A stretch of 64,000 nucleotides of DNA from Sedimenticola_A sp040506425 (GTDB taxonomy: Bacteria; Pseudomonadota; Gammaproteobacteria; Chromatiales; Chromatiaceae): contig OZ245051.1 in the NCBI GenBank assembly GCA_965224515.1, positions 3,162,001-3,226,000 of the forward strand. Direction: 5' to 3'. The notes beneath the pieces are model-generated. The model was not told the DNA's origin. It did no database searches and saw only the letters and a program-made list of their open reading frames with translations. The position numbers and the translations under genes are program-made. Below are positions 1-7,532 of this stretch, piece by piece (the first letter of the stretch is position 1; each line of letters begins with the position of its first letter).

Positions 1-18
1 CGCATGTTATTTAATGTT

Positions 19-1143
19 TTATGGAGATGCGTTCAAGGATGCTTCGACGGCTTTTTCCAGTTCATTATTGGTGTTGTAAAAGTGCGGAGAGAAGCGAATT
101 CCACCACCCCTGGCGGCGCAGATAACACTCTTTGACATCAGGTTTTCGTAAATCTTCGTACTGTCGGCATTATTCACTTTGAAGGTGACTATGCCTGATC
201 TGCGTACCATATCGGTATCAGATATCAAGGTCAGCTTCGGCTCGCTCAGAATCAACTCCATAAGATATTGTGTATTGGAAAGCACCAGGGTCTCGATCTC
301 ATTAATACCCATCTCTTCAATCAGTCCGAGGCTGGCATTGAGCGCATGAATTGCCAGCATGTTGGGACTGCCGCATTCAAATCGCGTACCGGTTGGTGAA
401 ACCTCCCAGTCGGGGGTATCGAAGTGGCCAGGGTTTGCCACCATGTGCCAGCCGTACTGGTTGAGCGTCAATTGATCGCGTATCTCTTCTCGCACGTAGA
501 AGAGTGCGAGTCCTTCGGGGCCCATCATCCATTTGTGGCCGTCCGCCATCACGAAATCGGCATGGCAGGCCTGGGCATCGAAATGCAGGGCGCCAAGGCT
601 CTGTATGGCATCCACACAAAACAGAATATCGTTATCTCTGCAGTAAGAGCCGAGTTTATTCAGGTCGGCTCTGAATCCATCGGCATACTGCACTGAACTG
701 ACAGTAACAAGCCGTGTGCGGGCGTCACAGCTTGAAATCAGCGCATCCTCCGGGGACTGAGTACCGTGGATTTCAAGCTCGCGCACCTCTACACCACGTG
801 ATTTCAGTGATTCCCAGACAATTCGGTTTGAAGGGAACTCCTGTTTGAAAAGTACGACGTTGTCACCAGCTTTCCACTCAAGACCGTAAGCCACAGTAGA
901 GAGTGCCTCAGAGGTGCTCTTTAAAAGAGAGATCTCATCAGCCGAGCGGGCATTGATCAGAGAGGCGAGTCTCGATCGTAATTGAGATTCTGTTTTCATC
1001 CATTGCAGATAATTTTTCGAACCCTGTACCTGGTTCTCATGCGCAAAGGCTTTGACCACATCGGCTGTTTTAACCGGCCAGGGGGACACCGCTGCATGGT
1101 TGAGATAGATGACATCTTCGTTGAGTTTGAATTGTGAAGGCAT
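19..1143 (-). CDS. Class V (NifS-like) PLP-dependent aminotransferase
   Basis: About 375 residues when started at the ATG at 1143; an upstream in-frame ATG at 1221 would add 26 residues without aminotransferase character. The fold-type I motif with the PLP lysine is visible as ADGHKWMMGPEG (Lys about residue 204), preceded by a cofactor aspartate in FCVDAIQSLG (about 178). The active-site cysteine loop of IscS/SufS is not apparent; the C-terminus has AARGGGIRFSPHFYN, typical of the isopenicillin-epimerase-like and kynureninase-like branch. It could therefore be a cysteine/selenocysteine lyase-like enzyme or an amino-acid epimerase; the substrate is not predictable. It is divergent from creD and has no clear Shine-Dalgarno at either start. 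Confidence 0.85.
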   Translation of the reverse strand: MPSQFKLNEDVIYLNHAAVSPWPVKTADVVKAFAHENQVQGSKNYLQWMKTESQLRSRLASLINARSADEISLLKSTSEALSTVAYGLEWKAGDNVVLFKQEFPSNRIVWESLKSRGVEVRELEIHGTQSPEDALISSCDARTRLVTVSSVQYADGFRADLNKLGSYCRDNDILFCVDAIQSLGALHFDAQACHADFVMADGHKWMMGPEGLALFYVREEIRDQLTLNQYGWHMVANPGHFDTPDWEVSPTGTRFECGSPNMLAIHALNASLGLIEEMGINEIETLVLSNTQYLMELILSEPKLTLISDTDMVRRSGIVTFKVNNADSTKIYENLMSKSVICAARGGGIRFSPHFYNTNNELEKAVEASLNASP

Positions 1144-1287
1144 ACAGCGGATTCCGTTCTGTGCAGAGTGGTTTCTGTGGTGAAAGGCCATAAAGACCAA
1201 GTTGCCACAATATTGCCACATTTTCTCTACTCGATTGGCAGATTTCTTATATCAAATGGTTCCCTAAAGCAGATAGGGAGTATTGAA

Positions 1288-2655
1288 ATGACCGGCGCAG
1301 AGATGAAGTCAAAACTGATTCAGAATAATCACCCATTTATACGGATACTTGGAATCATACTGCTTGTTCTCCTGTTGCAGATTCCGATTTTTCAGATCGA
1401 TGGGCTGGTAAGCGAACGCAGGTATACAAGAGATAATGCGATTGCCGAAGTCACTCGAAAATGGGGCGGAACGCAGGTTCTGCAGGGGCCTCAGATTATC
1501 GTACCGTTCCTGGAGGAGGTGGAGCGCAAGGACAATACATCCTGGAAACTTGAACAGAGGAGGGCATACGCTACTTTTCTGCCTGACAATTTGAATGCCG
1601 ATGTAAAGATTGATAGTGAGATCAGGCATCGGGGTATCTATGGTATTCCCCTGTATCGCGCCCAGATTGATATGAGTGGACATTTCGACACGGAAAAGAT
1701 GATACAGGCTGCCGGCACCAGGAAACTGTTGTGGGATCAGGCGCAATTCGTGCTGGTTGTATCCGATCCGAAATCTGTAAGCGGCGAATCAACACTGATT
1801 CTTGGGGATGAGCCCCGGACCCTGGAAGCGGGAGCCGGTGAGGGGTTGGCAGGGAGAAACGGTTTCCATGTGCCCCTGAGCATGAAATCTGATTCAGTTG
1901 GGGGAAAATTCACATACAAACTGAACTTTGAATTAGGCGGAAGTGATGGCTTTTACGTTGCGCCCGTGGGACGCCGCAGCTCAATTCGCATGGAATCTGA
2001 CTGGGTGGACCCGAGCTTTCAGGGAAACTGGTTGCCCACCCAGCGCGTTATGAATAATGAGGGCTTCAGTGCATCCTGGGAGATTCCGTATCTCGGGCGA
2101 AGCTATCCCCAGAGCTGGTTTAAAGGCAACAGCGAACAGCAAAGGAAAATCGATACATCGGGCGTGGGTGTGCGCCTGGCCTTGCCATTGGATACCTACG
2201 GAAAAACCGAACGCAGTATCAAGTATGAGCTGATATTTATCGGGCTCACTTTTATCGGGTTCTGGCTGTTTGAAATATTGAGCGGTGTTCGCATCCACCC
2301 ATTGCAATACCTTCTGGTTGGATCAGCTGTCTGCATGTTCTATCTTTTGTTGCTCTCACTGGCTGAGCATGTTGGCTTCCTTGCAGCCTATTTTACTGCT
2401 GCGTCCATGGTTGTGGGGCTTGTAACGGCATATGCGCGAAATGTTTTACGCAAAACCGGGAGAGCCTTGTTGGTAGGTAGTGGCATGGCAGCGCTATACC
2501 TTTACCTGTTTGCGCTTTTACAAGAGCAGGAGTACTCACTGCTTGCAGGCTCTATAGGCCTGTTTGTGATACTGGGTGCTGTGATGTTGCTGACACGAAA
2601 AGTGAATTGGTATGACTCGTCAAGGCCCGATGCATCTTGTGCAGGAGATAAGTAG
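1288..2655 (+). CDS. creD: Inner-membrane protein CreD family
   Basis: About 455 residues. The start at 1288 is preferred over the longer frame from 1168 because GGGAG lies 7 bases upstream and the protein then begins just before the first membrane helix (ILGIILLVLLLQIPIFQIDGLV). A large periplasmic beta-rich domain (about residues 50-345) is followed by five or six C-terminal membrane helices, the CreD/Cet layout. The family motif QGPQIIVPF is present around residue 75. In enterobacteria CreD is the effector of the CreBC two-component system and affects envelope integrity; no creB or creC lies nearby, so regulation here is unknown. Confidence 0.85.
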   Translation: MTGAEMKSKLIQNNHPFIRILGIILLVLLLQIPIFQIDGLVSERRYTRDNAIAEVTRKWGGTQVLQGPQIIVPFLEEVERKDNTSWKLEQRRAYATFLPDNLNADVKIDSEIRHRGIYGIPLYRAQIDMSGHFDTEKMIQAAGTRKLLWDQAQFVLVVSDPKSVSGESTLILGDEPRTLEAGAGEGLAGRNGFHVPLSMKSDSVGGKFTYKLNFELGGSDGFYVAPVGRRSSIRMESDWVDPSFQGNWLPTQRVMNNEGFSASWEIPYLGRSYPQSWFKGNSEQQRKIDTSGVGVRLALPLDTYGKTERSIKYELIFIGLTFIGFWLFEILSGVRIHPLQYLLVGSAVCMFYLLLLSLAEHVGFLAAYFTAASMVVGLVTAYARNVLRKTGRALLVGSGMAALYLYLFALLQEQEYSLLAGSIGLFVILGAVMLLTRKVNWYDSSRPDASCAGDK

Positions 2656-2911
2656 GGCTCAAAGGGCTTGGATTTTACGAGAGAGTGAATTCCGTATTCT
2701 GGAGATCCGGTGCATATAAAGAGCGCATAATATATATTATGTTAAATATGAAATATACGGAAATGTATGTGTCTTGAATTGAGCTCAGCTATCCAGCAAG
2801 CCCCCTATCGGCTCGGCCTTACTCTTTCGATTTGGCCTGATACTCATTTACCCGGTTCTCTGTTAGATTGCCGGTTTGAATTTTCACACCCGGGACAGGT
2901 ACTCTTCTTTA

Positions 2912-3625
2912 ATGTCAGAAATGCAAAGCTTCATAGAGGGAAATTTTAGCAATCTGCTGGCCGTGTCCTGGTTCCTGCTCTGTTTTGTGGGCTATACCGA
3001 ATATGCCCGCAGGGTTGCCCGGTCCACTCACAGTCTTTCCAGCGTGATGCACAGGTATCGTGTTGAATGGATGGAACGGATGCTGGTACGTGACGTCCGG
3101 ATTGCTGACACTACGGTGATATCGACACTGGAGCGTGGTGTGGCATTTTTTGCCTCTACCACCCTGCTCATACTTGCGGGTCTTATCACTGTGCTGGGGT
3201 CGACCGAGAAGGCGATTGATATAATCTCTGATATCCCCTTCGCAAGCCAGGCTACAACGGCTGAGTGGGAAATGAAGCTGCTGTTGCTTATTGCTGTGTT
3301 TATCTACGCTTTCTTTAAATTCACCTGGGGTTTGCGTCAATATGGCTTCACATCGGTGATGCTGGGCAGCACCCCGATGCCGTCTGAGCAGATGGTGGAT
3401 TCGGCGCGACAGGCTCACGCTATACGAATCGCCAACATGATGTCGCTGGCAGCCAATAACTTCAATTCAGGCCTGCGAAGCTACTATTTCAGCATGGCTG
3501 TGCTGGGGTGGTTTATCAATCCATGGTTGTTCATAGTCCTGAGTACTGGGATTGTCTGGGTGTTGTACCGGCGAGAATTCAAGTCCAGAACCCTGGCTGA
3601 GTTGGTTATCAGCCGCTCCGAGTAA
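2912..3625 (+). CDS. DUF599 family membrane protein
   Basis: About 238 residues from the ATG at 2912; a TTG at 2876 could add 12 residues but AGGT lies upstream of the ATG. Four hydrophobic segments are visible (LLAVSWFLLCFVGYTEYA, FFASTTLLILAGLITVLG, LLLLIAVFIYAFFKFTW, and AVLGWFINPWLFIVLSTGIVWVLY), with the conserved FFASTxxLILAGL and FTWxLRQY elements of DUF599. The function of the family is unknown. It stands alone, downstream of creD with a 256-base gap in which I see no further gene. Confidence 0.8.
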   Translation: MSEMQSFIEGNFSNLLAVSWFLLCFVGYTEYARRVARSTHSLSSVMHRYRVEWMERMLVRDVRIADTTVISTLERGVAFFASTTLLILAGLITVLGSTEKAIDIISDIPFASQATTAEWEMKLLLLIAVFIYAFFKFTWGLRQYGFTSVMLGSTPMPSEQMVDSARQAHAIRIANMMSLAANNFNSGLRSYYFSMAVLGWFINPWLFIVLSTGIVWVLYRREFKSRTLAELVISRSE

Positions 3626-4096
3626 GCGCCATCCTTGACGAGCCGCATCAAATTCTGTTCGTCTGCCGTTCGCCCCCCTCCCCCTACTCCACTGTCTCTT
3701 CAGATAATGGAGCGTCAGAATACAACGCCACTTCTGGTTCTGTGTCTGCTTGAGTACCTGTGTTATATGGGCAGCACGTTCCATGACTTCCGCTGGGACT
3801 GTCACAGTTGCTAGAAATGTGCATGCGCTGTTAGGCGCACTCCATCCTTATCCTGACACAAGACGGGATTATTTATGATTGGTGGTTAGTTCTCAGTCTG
3901 TCGGAACATTCGTAGCACACATGTAGTCGATCTATTGCGCGTTTCGCTTCATATCTCAACAGACACGATCCAGCATCGATCATCACTATAGATAAAAGTG
4001 TCGACTTTTTCTGATTATCAATAGGCTTTCGTGTCTCGCCTATAGCTCTTGAGCATCTCCGTTTAGTGCTCATTAATTAATCCAGAACAAATTATT
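3626..4096. other. Gene-poor stretch, no supportable gene
   Basis: Only short frames occur here. A minus-strand frame at 3467-3805 half overlaps the DUF599 gene and another at 3873-4073 is 66 residues with basic, cysteine-containing composition. Neither shows a domain or a ribosome binding site. I see no tRNA cloverleaf or strong terminator. The DNA becomes AT-rich toward its right end, continuing to about 4500. Confidence 0.5.
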
Positions 4097-4360
4097 CTAA
4101 TCATAATCAACTTCATAAGGCACGTAACCGATACCATTCTTGTACTCTAAAAATTTAAATTCGGAAACTTGTATGTGATCATCTTTAAAGCACTCCACGG
4201 CTTCAACCTTAAACTGACTCTCGTGCTTGTATATAAAAATCAAACCATAAGGCTCTTCATCTAAACATTTCCGGCACACTGAATTATTAGTTTTAATATC
4301 ACTAAGAGATAAATGACATCTATTTTTACGGCTACAACCAAACAACCCCAGGCTGATCAT
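4097..4360 (-). CDS. Small hypothetical, possible lipoprotein
   Basis: About 87 residues. The start at 4360 is chosen because GGAAGAG lies 6 bases upstream; a longer start at 4375 adds only five residues. The N-terminus MISLGLFGCSRKNRC ends in a lipobox-like LFGC, but the hydrophobic stretch is very short and lacks leading positive charges, so lipoprotein status is weak. The rest is acidic and aromatic (KFLEYKNGIGYVPYEVDYD) with further cysteines (VCRKC). It lies in AT-rich DNA unlike its neighbours, which suggests acquired DNA. No family recognised. Confidence 0.4.
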   Translation of the reverse strand: MISLGLFGCSRKNRCHLSLSDIKTNNSVCRKCLDEEPYGLIFIYKHESQFKVEAVECFKDDHIQVSEFKFLEYKNGIGYVPYEVDYD

Positions 4361-4524
4361 GAGAAACTCTTCCAATCATCAAACATACATTCGATTGCCA
4401 TTCATTCGTTAATATCACCATTGATGAAATATGCATTTATTCTTTCCTTCTCGCTCAAGTTTTTAACGCGCAACAACAATAACAACGAGCTCCAGAAGCA
4501 CTAAGGGTGTGATTAGGGGGTGTC

Positions 4525-5175
4525 ATGAGAGAATTTAAAGACCGCATGCGTTTCATCATGAAGCGTAACAAAATGACTCGTCAGAAAGTGTCATCCATTG
4601 TTGATGTCAGCTTGGTTACTGTCCATAAATGGCTAAGCGGTGGCGATATCAAAACACAGCACGCACAACTGATGGCTGAAAAGATTTGGTGCGACTGGCT
4701 CTGGATCAAGTACGGCGAGCACCGAATTCCCGAGGAGATCGAAAGCTGCATCCTGGGCCAGCTCAATAAATCTTCCGTCTGGCAGCCGATCAGGGACACC
4801 TCAGCTCCCAGCAGAAACTTGTTGAAGCATAACGAAGCGGTCGCCATCAGCGCTGGTAACGACGTCGATCACACGCTTGGACGCACCAGTGACCAGCTGA
4901 TCGGTAGAAAGATCAAGGACTTCGTTCCAAGCAACGAGGGCATGATCTACACCCAGCAGATTGTCGCAGCCTCTCATGTAGGTGCAAGGCCAATCTGGCA
5001 CCCCAAATTTGCCGGCGCTCTGGAGCTGAACGGAATCCCAACCCAGAACAGCGCAGCCAAAGGTCATATCCCGCTCTGCTGGGTCGGCAAGGATGGGACG
5101 CCACTATTCCTGGTCAGTGATTACGAAGGAGGCACTGCAGGTACTCAAGCCAGAACAGTCAGTTCGTTGTTTTGA
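4525..5175 (+). CDS. HTH-PAS orphan transcriptional regulator
   Basis: 216 residues. The N-terminus (about 1-60) reads as a lambda/XRE-type helix-turn-helix: MTRQKVSSIVDVSLVTVHKWLSGG has the alanine-less 'start-recognition helix' pattern of phage-like repressors. Residues about 105-190 resemble a PAS sensor fold, notably TLGRTSDQLIGRKIKDFVPSNE followed by a beta-rich stretch ending PLFLVSDYEGG. No kinase or protease residues are seen, so this is not a LexA-type repressor. A one-component DNA-binding sensor is the best reading; ligand and target are unknown. It sits alone beside AT-rich DNA and is not adjacent to an obvious target operon. Confidence 0.6.
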   Translation: MREFKDRMRFIMKRNKMTRQKVSSIVDVSLVTVHKWLSGGDIKTQHAQLMAEKIWCDWLWIKYGEHRIPEEIESCILGQLNKSSVWQPIRDTSAPSRNLLKHNEAVAISAGNDVDHTLGRTSDQLIGRKIKDFVPSNEGMIYTQQIVAASHVGARPIWHPKFAGALELNGIPTQNSAAKGHIPLCWVGKDGTPLFLVSDYEGGTAGTQARTVSSLF

Positions 5176-5328
5176 CAACTCAACAACTAAAGGAAGTTAG
5201 GTCGCTTTTCTCTTTTATAGTTGGAACTAATCACTATCGATTATCGTAAATATTTTTGGTGGTCCAGTTATTAACCCTTCAGCTATAGACATAGCGCCCT
5301 GCTTCCCTTCAGATCGTAATTCATTCTT

Positions 5329-5760
5329 TTATTTCACAGTGATTGTGATCTGCTTGGAGTAAAGCGGCGGGTCTTGAGGCTCATGGTCTTCATCACCCAG
5401 AAGTAGTTGCAGGGTATGTTCTCCTGGTTTCAACTCCAGAACAGTTTCTGTTTCTCCGCGGTCATAATGAAGATGATGTTCGTCTCTGGGGATTGCCTCC
5501 TCCAGGTTTGGCAGAGACGGCAGATCCAACAGAAGATGATGGTGTCCGGCTGTATGGCGTACTTTGCCAACACTACCTGCCGGCGTGATTCCAAAGCCCT
5601 GAATCCCAAACTTCACTTTAACGGGGCTCTCTACCACTGCGCCATCTTCGAGACCTATAAAGAAGACTCTTGCCCCCTTTGGCGGCGTATGTGCAGAAAC
5701 GGCAACTACCATGGTCGAGAGAATAAGGAGTACAGCCAACAGTTTTTTCGTGTTTTTCAT
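5329..5760 (-). CDS. DUF4399 periplasmic protein
   Basis: 143 residues from the ATG at 5760, which has GAGGAAA 5 bases upstream; the frame opens 18 codons earlier without support. A signal peptide (MKNTKKLLAVLLILSTMVVAVSA) leads into a small beta domain with the DUF4399 hallmarks GARVFFIGLEDGAVVESPVKVKFGI, histidine-rich HTAGHHHLLLD and LxPGEHTLQLLLGDEDHEP. The clustered histidines are compatible with metal binding. It is the last gene of the 7294-5329 metal cluster, 16 bases after the DUF411 gene, suggesting a periplasmic metal-handling role (inference). Confidence 0.8.
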   Translation of the reverse strand: MKNTKKLLAVLLILSTMVVAVSAHTPPKGARVFFIGLEDGAVVESPVKVKFGIQGFGITPAGSVGKVRHTAGHHHLLLDLPSLPNLEEAIPRDEHHLHYDRGETETVLELKPGEHTLQLLLGDEDHEPQDPPLYSKQITITVK

Positions 5761-5776
5761 CGAATTTCCTCTGGCT

Positions 5777-6280
5777 TTAGCGGCTTGCATAGATTGATGT
5801 TCTGCCATTTTCACTAAAGGTCACAATGTCGTAGTCATCTTTTCGAGAACCTTCCATTCCAGGGGAACCCATTGGCATGCCAGGTACAGCCAATCCTTTG
5901 ATCTTGGGCTTTTCAACCAGTAGTTTGCTTATCAGGTCTGCAGGCACATGACCTTCGATAACATAATCACCCACTTTGGCTGTGTGACAGGATTGAAGTC
6001 TGGCGGGAACGCCAAGCTCTCTTTTAATAGGTGCTACATTCTGCTGATTGTGTACTTCCACTGAAAAGCCATTGTTTTTGAGGTGCTTGACCCACTCTTT
6101 ACAGCAGCCACAGGTTGGACTTTTATACACAACGATATTGTGATCAGTGCTACTGGAACTCTGTTGTGCTGAAAGCAGGCCCAGGCCTCCAATCAATAAG
6201 AGTACGACTAATGCAAGCCCGATAACCATTTGGCTTTTGTTTATATTTGCTGCAGTGGATTGTGATGATCTTTTTTTCAT
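5777..6280 (-). CDS. DUF411 (CopG-like) metal-binding protein
   Basis: 167 residues. An N-terminal membrane anchor or uncleaved signal (about 18-38, VIGLALVVLLLIGGLGLLSA) is followed by a thioredoxin-like DUF411 domain beginning IVVYKSPTCGCCKEWVKHL (CxCC metal site near residue 57) and continuing LQSCHTAKVGDYVIEGHVP and GLAVPGMPMGSPGME. The Cys, His and Met ligands are typical of copper proteins; DUF411 genes are commonly found with copper resistance determinants. It is followed 16 bases later by the DUF4399 gene and preceded by a cytochrome c gene. Confidence 0.85.
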   Translation of the reverse strand: MKKRSSQSTAANINKSQMVIGLALVVLLLIGGLGLLSAQQSSSSTDHNIVVYKSPTCGCCKEWVKHLKNNGFSVEVHNQQNVAPIKRELGVPARLQSCHTAKVGDYVIEGHVPADLISKLLVEKPKIKGLAVPGMPMGSPGMEGSRKDDYDIVTFSENGRTSIYASR

Positions 6281-6327
6281 ATTGAATTGACTCCATTCTG
6301 TGATTTGTACAGTTTGTTTGAATGGCT

Positions 6328-6846
6328 TTAGATGCCACCCAATATCTCTTGAATGATTTGAGGCTGCTCAATTTCGGCTACTCCCTGACCACTCCATTTT
6401 GCATAGATTTCATCGCTCCATAGCGACTGGAACCAGGCGATAACCGAATCTATTTGTTTCGTTGAGAGTTTTTCCTCAAAGGCGGGCATTTTCCCGCCAT
6501 AGGCCTGCCCTCCTTCTTTGATTGCCCTTCTCAAGATTGGTATTTGATGATGCCAGGCGTGGCCTGTTCCATTGAGCGGTGGGGCCGGATATTTCCCGTC
6601 GGGACCAACCTTCTGCCAGTTGGCAGCACCCTCACCTCTCTTTCCATGGCATACGGCGCAGTTCTGCTGAAAGATCCTGGCCCCTTGATCAGCAAGCTGA
6701 AACTGATACCAACGCTTGGGTGATTGTTGCTCTGTAACCGAAAACGCCGGCTTTATCTGGGCAGATATTAAAGGTGCTGACTCTGCGGATGAGCATGCAG
6801 CAAGAATCAGGGGGAGTAACCCCATAACAGCAATACGGTATTTCAA
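6328..6846 (-). CDS. Class I c-type cytochrome, lipoprotein
   Basis: 172 residues. The signal ends in a lipobox (PLILAACSS, Cys18), so it is probably membrane-anchored. One haem site CAVCH (Cys63, Cys66, His67) and a likely axial methionine in GGKMPAFEEKLS (Met120) define a mono-haem cytochrome. It sits inside the metal cluster, 47 bases upstream of the DUF411 gene. Cytochromes of this kind accompany DUF411 genes in several proteobacterial copper loci; the electron partner is unknown. Confidence 0.85.
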   Translation of the reverse strand: MKYRIAVMGLLPLILAACSSAESAPLISAQIKPAFSVTEQQSPKRWYQFQLADQGARIFQQNCAVCHGKRGEGAANWQKVGPDGKYPAPPLNGTGHAWHHQIPILRRAIKEGGQAYGGKMPAFEEKLSTKQIDSVIAWFQSLWSDEIYAKWSGQGVAEIEQPQIIQEILGGI

Positions 6847-6863
6847 AATACAATCTCCAACTA

Positions 6864-6906
6864 AGGCGAAACGCCTATATAAACCACCGCAATAGCACTA
6901 TTGCGG
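6864..6906. repeat. Two adjacent intercistronic palindromes
   Basis: Between the small metal peptide gene and the cytochrome gene are AGGCG-AAA-CGCCT (6864-6876) and the perfect CCGCAATAG-CA-CTATTGCGG (6887-6906). Neither is followed by a convincing U-run on the minus strand, so they look more like mRNA-processing or stabilising hairpins, or an operator, than a terminator. Confidence 0.55.
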
Positions 6907-6919
6907 AGAGCCTATGGTT

Positions 6920-7294
6920 TCAGGAGATCGTTAGAGGAGGCCTGAGAAAGGAAAAAACAAGAGGGTCAGGCAGTGGAGATGAAGTATGAGAGGAGTAGAT
7001 TCTTACAGTGGAAGAATCGTGGATTATTTCACTGCTTAAACAGAGTTGAGCACTGAAAGTGGCATCACAGTGATCACTGCAGCATTTGCCATCAACACAA
7101 CTATTATCGTCAGTATGCTTCTGACACTCTGCGCAATCCATATGTTCACAGTCCATCACCATGGACATATCGTGCATCGCCATGTTGCTGTCATTCATAT
7201 CGTGAATAGAGATGCTGTAAACAGATGCGAATGGCAATAATGTCACCATTATTACCAGCAGATAACTTATCTGTTTTCTCAGTTCTCTATTCAT
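6920..7294 (-). CDS. Small Met/His/Cys-rich secreted metal-binding protein
   Basis: 124 residues. A signal-like helix (ISYLLVIMVTLLPFASVYS) is followed by a dense run of potential copper ligands from about residue 30 to 80: MNDSNMAMHDMSMVMDCEHMD, then CAEC, CVDGKCC and HC. The C-terminus is plain. It resembles the short, poorly conserved copper-binding peptides (DUF2946-like) that open copper loci. First gene of the cluster that continues with cytochrome c, DUF411 and DUF4399 genes. No Shine-Dalgarno is obvious at 7294. Confidence 0.65.
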   Translation of the reverse strand: MNRELRKQISYLLVIMVTLLPFASVYSISIHDMNDSNMAMHDMSMVMDCEHMDCAECQKHTDDNSCVDGKCCSDHCDATFSAQLCLSSEIIHDSSTVRIYSSHTSSPLPDPLVFSFLRPPLTIS

Positions 7295-7532
7295 ATCGGG
7301 TGACGAATTGGACAGCTATTCCGCTCATGTATAGTCGGGGTTGGAGAGTGTCGAACCATATCCTGTTAGTTGAAACACCCTGCAGAAAGTTCCATTCGAT
7401 TGTAGCAGAGAAACAACCTGACCGTTCCACATCGAATCAAGAACGTATATCTTATTGTTTATATAGAATATTCCGCCTTGGAACGTCGCCATTTCTGACC
7501 CAGGGCCTCTCTGGTAGGGGATATTGTTTGCA

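Noticed and set aside
3467..3805. 112-residue minus-strand frame
   Set aside because: Half of it is antisense to the DUF599 gene and the rest shows no domain.
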